Source of the DNA: Chloroflexota bacterium
GTDB taxonomy: Bacteria > Chloroflexota > Limnocylindria > Limnocylindrales > CSP1-4
DNA length: 46,506 nucleotides
NCBI GenBank assembly: GCA_025935925.1
Contig: JAICUI010000019.1
Location: forward strand, 1-46,506
Direction of reading: 5' to 3'
Made by a program: the position numbers and the translations under genes. Shown here in pieces: positions 28,143 to 36,231 of the stretch. Within the stretch, counting starts at the first letter, position 1. Each line of letters starts with the position of its first letter. The notes beneath the pieces are model-generated. The model had not been told where the DNA came from. It worked only from the letters and a program-made list of their open reading frames with translations, and searched no databases.

Positions 28143-28206
28143 GCACCGGGGGATTGCCGCCCGGTTACCGTCGGGCGGCGTCGCGACGCGTGTCGTTAAC
28201 GGCGGC

Positions 28207-29565
28207 TCACGTGAACAGCATGGGGTTCACGAAGTTCCCGTTGAACTCGACCATCCAGTGCAGGTGCGCGCCGGTCGAGTGCCCCGTGTTCCCCTCCCAG
28301 CCGATGACCTGCCCCTTGCGGACGACCTGCCCGGCATGGACCGGGTAGCGCGACTGGAGGTGCGCGTACCAGGTCGACAGGCCCGACGAGTGCGCGATCA
28401 CGACGATGAACGCGGGATCCGGGCCGTCCGCGTAGTTCCAGCCGATGTACACGACCCGGCCCGCCCCCGACGCCCGGACCGGCGTCCCGTACGGCGCCAC
28501 CATGTCGATGCCGTTGTGGAAGTGCGCGCAGCTGCCGAGGGGCGGCTCGAAGACCACCCCGGTGCAGCCGAACGGCTGGGTGATCGACCCGCCCATCGGC
28601 CAGATCAGCGACCCGTTGTACTGCGACGGGATGTTGCCGTGGTTGTACTGCGCGGCGATGAGCTTGTTGATCCGGCTCTGCAGCTTCCGGCGGGCCGATG
28701 CGGCGGCCGCGATCGCCTTCCGCAGCTTGACCTTGTCGGCGGCGAGCTTCGCGTATTGCGCCTTCTGGCGGTCGAGCGCCGCCTGCGCGGCCTTCTCGAG
28801 CTGCCGCAGCCGCGCGGCCGCCTTCTGGAGCTCCGCCATCCGGCGATCGAGCTTCTGGCGCTGCACGGCGGTCTGCTGGCGGAGGAGGTCGGTCGAGGCG
28901 CGGGTCTCGTCGACGGTCTGGTGGAGCGCCATCAGCGTCTCGCGGTCCTGCGCGATCTGCTGCGCGAGCGCCCGGTCCTGGTCGGCCACGTCGAGCTGGG
29001 TGCTCATCTCGGCGAGCATGTCGGTGAACGTCGCGCCCGAGAGGAAGGTCTCGAGCATCGACGTCCGCTCGGCCTCGTACGCGTCGCGGATCCGGTCGGC
29101 GAGCTCCGCCTTGCGCTCGCGGAGCTGGTCCTTCTTCTCGGACTCCTGGAGCTCGATGCGCTGGAGCTGGAGATCGAGGTCGCCGAGGTCCCGGACCAGC
29201 CCGTCGTACTCGGCCTTGATCTGCTCGATGTCGGCGGTCAGGGCGTCGACCTTGCGCCGGGTCGCCGCGAGGTCCTGGGTGAGGCCCTCGAGCTGGTTCT
29301 TCGTGTCGTCGATCTGGCCGGCGAGCGCGTCCTGCGACGCGGAGATCTGGGCGACGAGCGCCTTCTGGTCCTTGATCCGCTTCGCGAGCGCGGCCTGCTG
29401 CGCGCGGGCGTCGGAGAGCTCGTCGCCGTTGACCGGGCCGGGCGCGACGACCGGTGCCGCGATGATCCCCATGACGAAGGGGACGAGGAACATCGCGACG
29501 ATCAGGCGGCTCCGATGGCCGCGGCGGGCCCTCGGGAAATGCTGCGCGACGGGTTGCGGGCTCAA
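28207..29565 (-). CDS. Secreted coiled-coil M23 peptidase (murein hydrolase/activator)
   Basis: 452 residues from TTG 29565. A basic N-terminus (RARRGHRSR) and hydrophobic core (about 22-42) form a signal peptide or anchor. Long coiled coil about 50-295, rich in Gln/Lys/Glu/Ala heptads, as in EnvC and PcsB. The C-terminal LytM/M23 domain (about 320-450) has the zinc residues in HFHNGID, YAHLQ and GAHLHWMVEF, so it should be catalytically active. It probably cleaves peptidoglycan cross-links at the cell surface during division. The TTG start lacks a strong ribosome site; an ATG at residue 25 would remove the basic part. Confidence 0.92.
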   Translation of the reverse strand: MSPQPVAQHFPRARRGHRSRLIVAMFLVPFVMGIIAAPVVAPGPVNGDELSDARAQQAALAKRIKDQKALVAQISASQDALAGQIDDTKNQLEGLTQDLAATRRKVDALTADIEQIKAEYDGLVRDLGDLDLQLQRIELQESEKKDQLRERKAELADRIRDAYEAERTSMLETFLSGATFTDMLAEMSTQLDVADQDRALAQQIAQDRETLMALHQTVDETRASTDLLRQQTAVQRQKLDRRMAELQKAAARLRQLEKAAQAALDRQKAQYAKLAADKVKLRKAIAAAASARRKLQSRINKLIAAQYNHGNIPSQYNGSLIWPMGGSITQPFGCTGVVFEPPLGSCAHFHNGIDMVAPYGTPVRASGAGRVVYIGWNYADGPDPAFIVVIAHSSGLSTWYAHLQSRYPVHAGQVVRKGQVIGWEGNTGHSTGAHLHWMVEFNGNFVNPMLFT

Positions 29566-29712
29566 CCTGCGGGCGTCCTCATCGATGACTGGCGCTGGGG
29601 GGCGGAGGCGCGGGTCGCCCCGGGCTCGGAGCCGGGCGCGACACGTGCTTCCGCCGGACGGGCGCCGCCCCGGAGGGCACGGCCGAGACGACCTGAACCG
29701 GCGTTCCGCGGG

Positions 29713-29718
29713 AGTGTA
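29713..29718 (-). promoter_or_regulatory. Candidate -10 box (TACACT) for the M23 gene
   Basis: TACACTCCCGCGG on the minus strand, 148 bases before the TTG start. Shares TACACTC with the boxes upstream of pncB and pepA. No -35 match at standard spacing. Confidence 0.3.
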
Positions 29719-29932
29719 CCAGCGTGCGGCAAGGCGGCCACTCGGACGAACCGCCTATCGCGCGCATATCAAGGCGGCTCTCGCGACCGGCACCGAGCGC
29801 GTGTCCGGACGAGCCGTTCGTCCGTAGCCGCGCCCGGCGCGGGAGTTCGCCGCGTTCAGACCGATTCGGTGCCGGCGGGCCGCGCCACGCGCGGAGCGGC
29901 GCGAAGCGTGCATCGGGACACGCGGCGCGCGC

Positions 29933-29968
29933 GGCTCGCGCCCGGGGCTCACGGCGGAACCGCGAGCC
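29933..29968 (-). terminator. Hairpin downstream of the amylase gene
   Basis: Perfect 8-bp arms GGCTCGCG and CGCGAGCC enclose a 20-base loop, 13 bases past the stop codon on the minus strand. No T-run. Confidence 0.4.
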
Positions 29969-29981
29969 ACGAGCCCGTGCG

Positions 29982-32900
29982 CTAGTTGCCGCAGGGCGCC
30001 ACGTTGCGCCAGTTCTCGACCGTGTCGTTGACCGTCTGCGTGCCCGTCGACCCGTAGCTCAGCGTGAGCTGCCGGTTCGCGATCTCGCCGCAGGCGCCGT
30101 CCTTCTCCACCGAGTCCCACGACCCGAGCGTGTACTTGTACTCGAGCTGGGTCGCCTCGAGCCCCGTGAACGTCATCGTCCAGTGCGTCGCGTCGACGCG
30201 GGTCAGCGACGTCGCCGCCGGATCCCACTGCGGGTAGCCGCCGTCGAGCCGGTCGAGGAAGCCCGCGATGTGCACGGCCAGCCCCGTCCCGTCGGTCGAC
30301 GCCGGCACCGTGACGTTGAACACCAGCGTCACCGTCCGCAGCTCGGCCGTCGCCTCGACCGGCACCGAGGGCGCCGAGCGGTTGAACGACTGGTCCACGG
30401 CGAGCACGCGGTAGTGCCAGGTGTCGCCCTCGCCGACGGCCGTGTCGGTGTACGAGGTCTCGGTGAGCCGCACGAGCGTGTCCCACGACCCCGACCCCGT
30501 CGCCGAGCGCTGGAGCTCGTAGCCGTACAGCGTCGGGTCGCCGGCCACGGCGTCCCACGACAGCTCGATGCCCACCGGCGACGCCGAGGCCACCTCGAGC
30601 CCGGTCGGCGTCGCGGGTGCGGTCGTGTCGCCGGACGACGTGACCGTGAGGTCTCCGGCCTGGTCGGCCGCATACCCATTCCCGATGCCGTCGAGGTCCG
30701 CGTAGACCCAGTCGCGACCACCGGTCGTGGAGTACCGCCACGCGTAGTCGAACTCGCCGACGGCCTCCGGCAGCATCGACGCCTTGAACTCGTCGTTGTT
30801 GCCGGCATCGGTGTTGAACGCGCCGTCGACCCAGGTCCAGGCGGGATTGCCGTCCGGACCGGAGCCCGCCGGATCGGACCCGTCGGGCCCGAAGCCGAGC
30901 TGCGCGCGGAGCCCCGGCGTGGCGCCCGGCTGGTTGGTGACGCCGTCGATCCACACCTGGCCGTACGCGGTGTCCGTGCGGGTCGTGGCGCTGATCGTGT
31001 GCGTCATCGTCGGCGGCCACTGGAGGTTCGCCCAGCCGATCGCGTAGTGCGGCAGGCCGTCGACCTCGTTCGAGAAGCCGGACGCGTTGCCGGCGGCGTC
31101 GCTGGCCGTGACGACGACGTAGGCCTCGGTCGCGTTCGGGAGGCCGGTGACGGTGAACGACGTGCCGCTCACGGGCGAGCCGTTCGCCTTCACGTAGCCG
31201 CCGCCGGTCACGGGGCTGACCCAGACGTCGTACGACGCCGCGCCGGGCACCGCGTTCCAGGACACCGACAGTTCGCCGTTGCCCTCGCCGTCGAGGGTCG
31301 CGTGCGGAGCCGCCGGCCCGGCGAGGTCGATCGACCCCGATGCGAGCAGGACGCCGCCGTTCGCCGGCACGGTCACGGACACGACGCCACCGGTCGACGA
31401 GGCGGATCCCGACGCACCGGTCCCCACCTGGTAGCGCCGCGTGAACGCGACGCCGTCGCGCAGCCAGCCACCGACCGGCACGTCGACCGTCGCGTCGCCC
31501 GATCCGCGGTTGATCACCACGATCGCCGCCTGCGAGCCGGTCTTCCGGCCGTAGGCCGCGACCCCGGCGCCGTCGTCGGCGAGCAGCGCCTTGAAGTCGC
31601 CGTCACGCAGGACCGGGAGGCCGCGACGCGCCGCGGCGAGCGCGGTGTAGTGGGCGAGGAGCGACGTGTCGGGGCTGCCGCCCACGTCGGCCCACGGGTA
31701 CGTGCGCCGGTCGCCCGGATCGTCGTCGCCGGTCACGCCGACCTCGTCGCCGTAGTAGACGGTCGGTGCGCCCGGGATCGTGTACTGGATGAGCGAGGCG
31801 AGCCGCACGCGCTGCTTGCCTGCGGCGACGTTCGCCGCGTCCTGCTCCTTGGCCGCCGTCGTCTCGACGCCCGGCGTGAGCGTCCACAGGAGCCGCTCGG
31901 TGTCGTGGCTGTCGAGCAGGTTCATCGCCGAGTAGTACGCCGCGTCCGGGTAGTCCTCGCGGATCGAGGCCAGCCGGTCGAGGAAGTCCGACGGCGCGAT
32001 GACGTGGCCGCTGTCGCCGAAGCCCTTCGAATCGAACGCGCCCGGGGCCAGGAAGCCGATGACCGCGTCGCGGAACCGGTAGTTCATCGTCGTGTCGAAG
32101 CGGTCGCCACGCAGCGAGCGCAGCAGGGTCGAGTCCTTCTGCCACGTCTCGCTGATCGTGAGCGCGCTGGGCCGGGTGGCCTTCACGACCTCCCGGAACG
32201 TCTCCCAGTAGCCGGCCGGGAACGAGGCGTCACCCGCCACGTCGAGCCGCCACCCCGACGCGCCGGCCTGGAGCCAGCGCTTGGCGATCGCGTCGGCGCC
32301 GGTCAGGAAGTAGCGCCACACGGACGTGTTCGATGCGGCCTTGTTGATGACCGGGATCGAGTCGAAGCCGAACCAGCCGTCGTAGCTCGCAGACGTGCTG
32401 CCCCCGGCGCCGGCGCACGTCCCGTTGCCCTGCCCGACCTCGTGGAAGAAGAACCACGCTCGATATGGCGAGCTGACGGATTCGCAGGCGCCGACGGTGG
32501 CGGAGTGGTGGTAGCGATCGAAGAACGGGCTGTCCGAGCTCAGGTGGTTGAACACGCCGTCGAGGATGATCCGGATCCCGCGCGCGTCGGCGTGCTTGAC
32601 CAGCGTCGTCCAGTCCTGCTGGGTGCCGAAGTACGGGTCGACCTTCGTGTAGTCCTGCGTGTCGTAGCCGTGGTCGGATCCCGCGTCGAAGATCGGGTTG
32701 AAGTAGACGGTGTTGACGCCGAGGGCCTGCAGGTAGTCGAGCTGCTGGTCGACGCCCTTGAGGTCGCCGCCCATGTAGTCGCGACCAAGCGGCTGCTCGA
32801 TCGGTCCCGGCTGGCCGCCGAAGCGGACGGGGCAGGTCGTCGCGCTGGCGTCGCTGTAGTTGCGGCAGTAGCCCTCGGGCAGGACGCCCCAGCCGAGCTT

Positions 32901-34217
32901 GACCACCGGCGTGTCGTAGCGGACGTCGCCCGTCTTCGGGTCGTTGTCCTTGCGCCCGTTCCGGAAGCGGTCCGGGAAGATCTGGTAGATCACCGCGTTC
33001 TTCGCCCACGCGGGCGCCTGGAAGCCGGGCTCGTAGAGCATCAGCGCCCAGCTGCGGTCGATCGCGTCGTCGGACGGCGCGCCGAGGCCACCGTCGAGCG
33101 CGGCCGTGTCGTCGCCGTAGTAGTCGGTGTCGGTGCCGTCGGTGACGATGAACCGGTACCAGAGGTTGTCGCTGCCCCAGCTGCCGGGCAGGGTCGTCTG
33201 CCAGAAGTCGCAGGCCTTCCCCGCGAGGTCGGCCTGGTAGCAGTCGACGCCCGACGCGACCCGCCGCATGGCCACGATCTGCTGGCCGTTCTTGTCGACG
33301 CTGTAGAAGCGGACCTTCACGCCGGTGACGTCGTCGTGGAACGTGCGGAAGCGGAGCGTGACGGGGGTTCCGGCCGGCACCGCGCCAGCCGGCGTGCGGT
33401 ACAGCGTGTCGCGCGAGTCGTGGCGCAGGCCGTCCCACTCGATGTTGTTGTCGTGGCTCGGCAGCGCGCTCTGCGAGCCGATGGTCAGGACGTGGGTCGA
33501 GGCGTTGTAGCTGAACGTGACCGTCGCGTGCGCGGGAACCGTGAACGCGATGTTCGCGCCGCCGGCGACGCCGCCGTCGCCGTAGTTGACGTCCCAGCCC
33601 TCGTTGAGGGCGACCTTCGCCTCGTAGCTGCCGGCGGGGATGCTCGTCGTCGAGAACGCGTAGGTCCCGTCGCCGTCCGGATCCTGCAGCCACGAGCGCA
33701 GACAGCCGGGGTCCCAGTCGCCGGGGCAGCCGAGCTCCGACTGGAAGCTGCCCGCTGCGGTGGCGATGACGCTGTTGACGTTGTCGGTGATCCAGTGCGT
33801 CTGGTGCGAGTAGTAGAACTTGACGGGCTGGCTCGCGCCGAGGCCGAGATTGACGTTCGCGCCGCCCGCGGTCGCGTGGTCGCCGTAGTTCTCGTCCCAC
33901 GCGTCGTTGAGCGCCGCCTTGTACTGCCAGCTGCCGGCCGGGAGGGTCCAGGTGCCCTGCCAGGCGTCGTCGGTCGCGTCGTACGTGAGGTGGGTCGCGG
34001 CGCAGCCGGGATCCCAGTCGCCGCCGCAGCCGAGCTCCGACTGGAGGTCGCCGGCCACCGTCACGCTCGTGGGGTCGGGAGTGTTCGCGGCGAGGGCCGC
34101 GGGCGCCGCGGCGTGCGCGATCGGCAGCAGCGAGGCGAGGAGCAGCGCGAGGGTCGCGAGCGCGAGCAGCCTGTGCGGCAACGGACGCAGCTGACGCAGC
34201 GACGACACGGCGAACAC
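29982..34217 (-). CDS. Secreted multidomain GH13 alpha-amylase/pullulanase
   Basis: Extracellular alpha-glucan hydrolase, 1411 residues from GTG 34217 with GGAGGAGGA 7 bases upstream. Signal peptide about 1-43. Two X25/SusE-like domains (about 47-145 and 148-245) share ELGCxGDWDPGC. A CBM34-like domain (about 255-390) precedes the barrel (about 400-860), with YQIFPDRF, region I DGVFNH (Asp553), nucleophile Asp659 in GWRLDVAGD, acid Glu690 in ISETW and His771-Asp772 in LLDSHDTER. Then a C-domain, FN3 (about 985-1080), a beta domain I cannot name (about 1085-1215), a second FN3 and a C-terminal CBM20-like starch-binding domain (about 1305-1405). The layout resembles bacterial amylopullulanases. 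No sortase signal or membrane anchor. Exact linkage specificity is open. Confidence 0.95.
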   Translation of the reverse strand: MFAVSSLRQLRPLPHRLLALATLALLLASLLPIAHAAAPAALAANTPDPTSVTVAGDLQSELGCGGDWDPGCAATHLTYDATDDAWQGTWTLPAGSWQYKAALNDAWDENYGDHATAGGANVNLGLGASQPVKFYYSHQTHWITDNVNSVIATAAGSFQSELGCPGDWDPGCLRSWLQDPDGDGTYAFSTTSIPAGSYEAKVALNEGWDVNYGDGGVAGGANIAFTVPAHATVTFSYNASTHVLTIGSQSALPSHDNNIEWDGLRHDSRDTLYRTPAGAVPAGTPVTLRFRTFHDDVTGVKVRFYSVDKNGQQIVAMRRVASGVDCYQADLAGKACDFWQTTLPGSWGSDNLWYRFIVTDGTDTDYYGDDTAALDGGLGAPSDDAIDRSWALMLYEPGFQAPAWAKNAVIYQIFPDRFRNGRKDNDPKTGDVRYDTPVVKLGWGVLPEGYCRNYSDASATTCPVRFGGQPGPIEQPLGRDYMGGDLKGVDQQLDYLQALGVNTVYFNPIFDAGSDHGYDTQDYTKVDPYFGTQQDWTTLVKHADARGIRIILDGVFNHLSSDSPFFDRYHHSATVGACESVSSPYRAWFFFHEVGQGNGTCAGAGGSTSASYDGWFGFDSIPVINKAASNTSVWRYFLTGADAIAKRWLQAGASGWRLDVAGDASFPAGYWETFREVVKATRPSALTISETWQKDSTLLRSLRGDRFDTTMNYRFRDAVIGFLAPGAFDSKGFGDSGHVIAPSDFLDRLASIREDYPDAAYYSAMNLLDSHDTERLLWTLTPGVETTAAKEQDAANVAAGKQRVRLASLIQYTIPGAPTVYYGDEVGVTGDDDPGDRRTYPWADVGGSPDTSLLAHYTALAAARRGLPVLRDGDFKALLADDGAGVAAYGRKTGSQAAIVVINRGSGDATVDVPVGGWLRDGVAFTRRYQVGTGASGSASSTGGVVSVTVPANGGVLLASGSIDLAGPAAPHATLDGEGNGELSVSWNAVPGAASYDVWVSPVTGGGYVKANGSPVSGTSFTVTGLPNATEAYVVVTASDAAGNASGFSNEVDGLPHYAIGWANLQWPPTMTHTISATTRTDTAYGQVWIDGVTNQPGATPGLRAQLGFGPDGSDPAGSGPDGNPAWTWVDGAFNTDAGNNDEFKASMLPEAVGEFDYAWRYSTTGGRDWVYADLDGIGNGYAADQAGDLTVTSSGDTTAPATPTGLEVASASPVGIELSWDAVAGDPTLYGYELQRSATGSGSWDTLVRLTETSYTDTAVGEGDTWHYRVLAVDQSFNRSAPSVPVEATAELRTVTLVFNVTVPASTDGTGLAVHIAGFLDRLDGGYPQWDPAATSLTRVDATHWTMTFTGLEATQLEYKYTLGSWDSVEKDGACGEIANRQLTLSYGSTGTQTVNDTVENWRNVAPCGN

Positions 34218-34358
34218 CGATGGATCCTCCTCCGACGGGCGCGTGGGCGAGCGGGTCCCGACGCGGCGGGGCGAGCCGCGGCGGTGCGAGCGAGGGGCCA
34301 GGGTCCGGGGCTACGCCGGTCGGGGCGGGTGGCGGCGCGGTCGCGCGGCCAAGTCCGG

Positions 34359-34370
34359 TAAACCGGTTTA
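34359..34370. promoter_or_regulatory. LacI-family operator upstream of the amylase gene
   Basis: TAAACCGGTTTA is a perfect 12-bp palindrome with a central CG, the hallmark of LacI-family sites, and stands out as AT-rich in GC-rich DNA. It lies 142 bases before the amylase start. Maltose/starch-type LacI repressors use such sites; none is encoded in the window. Confidence 0.6.
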
Positions 34371-34450
34371 GTCGGCCGATGTCCCGCAATGGTGCGACGC
34401 CGCAATGGCCGCTGTCAACGGGGTGCGCGGGTGCACCGGGGGCGTCGTGG

Positions 34451-34562
34451 GTTCCGGGCCGTGCGTTCGGCGCCGTGGGTTCCGCGCCGCCCGTTCCGGG
34501 CCGCGTTCCGCGCCGCCCGTTCCGCGCCGCGTTCCGCGCCGCCCGTTCCGCGCCGCCCGAGT
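34451..34562 (+). repeat. GTTCCGCGCCGC tandem repeat array
   Basis: Eight GTTC starts at 34451, 34465, 34479, 34493, 34505, 34519, 34531 and 34545. Spacing is 14, 14, 14, 12, 14, 12, 14, that is GTTCCGCGCCGCCC units alternating with GTTCCGCGCCGC. The last copies therefore form a 26-bp higher-order repeat. The left copies are more degenerate. Confidence 0.85.
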
Positions 34563-34601
34563 CGGCCAGCTGCGGCGCGCGGCCAGAGGGCAGGCGACCG
34601 C

Positions 34602-34710
34602 GCGCGCACCGAGGGGCCACGCGACTCCGCGACTCCGCGCGCACCGAGGGGGCCACGCGACTCCGCGCGCACCGAGGGCCGCGCGGCCCGGCGCGCACCG
34701 AGGGCCACGC
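34602..34710 (+). repeat. GCGCACCGAGGG-CCACGCGACTCC repeat array
   Basis: GCACCGAGGG recurs at 34606, 34641, 34669 and 34695 (intervals 35, 28, 26), most copies followed by GGCCACGCGAC and CTCCGCGC. Degenerate relatives (CACGCGACTCGGCGGGCGAC) continue to about 34800. A second family, distinct from the array to its left. Confidence 0.8.
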
Positions 34711-34991
34711 GACGCGGCGGGCGACCCGGGAGCACGTGACCCGCGCGCGACCGGGCCCCACGCGACTCGGCGGGCGACCCGGCTTCACGCGACCCGCGAC
34801 TCTCAGTCGCTGATCCACGGCGCTACCCGTCGCGGAGGACGCCGTCCGGCGGTTTCCGCGACGGACAGTCACGGAACCCGGGGCGACGAACGGTTTTGGC
34901 CGCACGTGCCGCCGCTAACGCGCCGGTTCAGCGACCGAGAGTCGCGCCGCGCAGCGACCGGCCGCGCAGCGACCGGCCCGCGGCCCGACCG

Positions 34992-35372
34992 TCAGCGGCC
35001 CGTCGACGCGGCGGCGCGCGGCAGGAACACGAGGAGGTTCCAGCCCGCGACGCCGAGCACCAGCACGAGCCGCACGACCAGCGGCCAGCTCGTCTCCCAG
35101 GTCCACAGTCCGAACATCACCGGCAGGAACAGCAGCCACGCGACGGCCTGGGTCATCAGCGGCCAGCCGCGGACCAGCTCCCACACCCGGTCGAGGCTCC
35201 CCTGGCTCCAGACCAGCGCGACGCCGAACGCGACCCACACCGCCGCGAACACCAGGAACAGGACGCCGTGGTCCGCCATCCAGCCGATCGCGTCGCCCAG
35301 TGCCGTCGCCATCGATCCCACCACCCGATCCGCCCAGCCCTTCCGCTCGACCGCGTCGTCCGAGGCCGCCAT
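34992..35372 (-). CDS. Small membrane protein, unknown function
   Basis: 126 residues if started at ATG 35372, where GAGGGTGG stands just upstream; an in-frame ATG at 35408 would add 12 residues. Three hydrophobic segments, about 29-50 (GVLFLVFAAVWVAFGVALVW), 65-88 and 92-115, separated by a short loop with Ser/Arg/Glu. The N-terminus is soluble and mixed in charge, the C-terminus ends in FLPRAAASTGR. I do not recognise a family. It is on the same strand as the prepilin peptidase gene but 160 bases away. Confidence 0.65.
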   Translation of the reverse strand: MAASDDAVERKGWADRVVGSMATALGDAIGWMADHGVLFLVFAAVWVAFGVALVWSQGSLDRVWELVRGWPLMTQAVAWLLFLPVMFGLWTWETSWPLVVRLVLVLGVAGWNLLVFLPRAAASTGR

Positions 35373-35534
35373 GTCGACCACCCTCGATGCCGGATCCGTC
35401 GCCGCCATCACACGCCGAAATGGGCAACGGAGAACAGGGCGACCCGTCGTCGAGGCGCGGGCCACCGGGCCGGTCAGGATGGGCCGGTCAGCGGATGACG
35501 ATGGCGCCGGCCACCGGAGGGCGACGAGCGGGCG

Positions 35535-36170
35535 TCAGCGGATGACGAGGATCGACCAGATCGCGCCGATGATCAGGAACGGCCCGTACGGGACGAACGT
35601 CTTGAGCGTGATCCGCCGCAGCAGCAGCAGCACGACCAGCACGACGCCCGCGAGCACCGCGCCGTAGATGACGCCGTACACCAGTCGCGCCACCCCGGCG
35701 ATGATGCCGACCGAGACCAGCAGCTTCAGGTCGCCCTGCCCGATCGCGCCGTGTCCGAACGGGATGGAAATCACCCACAGGCCGAGCGGCACGAGGATCG
35801 CGACGATCGTCGCCACGATGAGCCCCTGGGGCAGCAGCGGGTTGAGACCCGAGAAGCTGAACAGGAACGCGAGGGGGATCGCCGGCAGCGTGAACACGTC
35901 GGGCAGAAGCCGCTGGTCGAGGTCCGTCGCGAGCAGCAGCACGAGCACGACGAGATAGATCCCGAACACGACCACCGGGACGGGATCGGTGAATCGAAGC
36001 GTCAGGCCGCCGAGCGCGAGCGCCCCGACGACGACCACGACCGGGGTCCGCCAGTCGATCGGCCGGACGGACGCGTCGTCGTGGACGGGCCAGCGCGCGG
36101 CGATGCGGTCGGCGATGAACCCCCAGACGGCGCCGGCGACGGCGAGCAGGACGGCGAGCGGCGTGAGCAC
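35535..36170 (-). CDS. Prepilin peptidase, A24 family (short form)
   Basis: Membrane aspartyl peptidase that removes class III signal peptides from type IV pilin-like proteins. 211 residues from GTG 36170. Catalytic Asp in TDLDQRLLPD (Asp83) and in GQGDLKLL (Asp147), which is the GxGD motif. About six membrane segments. The N-terminal Cys-rich methyltransferase domain of PilD is absent, as in FlaK/TadV-like short forms. No pilin genes are near. TAGACT lies 7 bases before the GTG with no ribosome site, suggesting a leaderless message. Confidence 0.88.
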   Translation of the reverse strand: MLTPLAVLLAVAGAVWGFIADRIAARWPVHDDASVRPIDWRTPVVVVVGALALGGLTLRFTDPVPVVVFGIYLVVLVLLLATDLDQRLLPDVFTLPAIPLAFLFSFSGLNPLLPQGLIVATIVAILVPLGLWVISIPFGHGAIGQGDLKLLVSVGIIAGVARLVYGVIYGAVLAGVVLVVLLLLRRITLKTFVPYGPFLIIGAIWSILVIR

Positions 36171-36231
36171 GGCGGGGAGTCTATCGGCCGCCGGGCCGCG
36201 GGCGCGGGCCCCCGATGGTCCGGGGTGGTCG

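Larger units (their letters stand above)
29566..29981. other. Intergenic region between M23 gene and amylase
   Basis: 416 bases without a credible gene. It holds a candidate terminator for the amylase at its right end (29933-29968), a TACACT box (29713-29718) for the M23 gene, and an implied leader of about 140 bases with GC hairpins, one around 29617-29638. I see no known riboswitch core. Confidence 0.5.
34218..34991. other. Long non-coding region with repeats upstream of the amylase gene
   Basis: 774 bases. It contains the amylase ribosome site and a LacI-type palindrome near the right-hand end of its promoter region, then two families of GC-rich tandem repeats (34451-34562 and 34602-34710), then about 280 bases with nothing recognisable. 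Long open frames here are repeats read as Arg/Pro/Ala/Gly-rich peptides and are not genes. Confidence 0.7.

Noticed and set aside
29566..29720. c-di-AMP riboswitch in the M23 leader
   Set aside because: Such switches often precede cell-wall hydrolase genes, but I could not find the conserved core sequences in this leader; only generic GC hairpins are visible.
29724..34361. A 1545-codon open frame on the plus strand
   Set aside because: Exactly antisense to the amylase gene, which has complete catalytic motifs; the plus-strand product is repetitive Arg/Val/Asp text without domains.
34220..35667. Plus-strand repetitive protein genes rich in Arg/Ala/Thr/His
   Set aside because: They are the GC-rich tandem repeats read in different frames; no start signal and several frames remain open equally.
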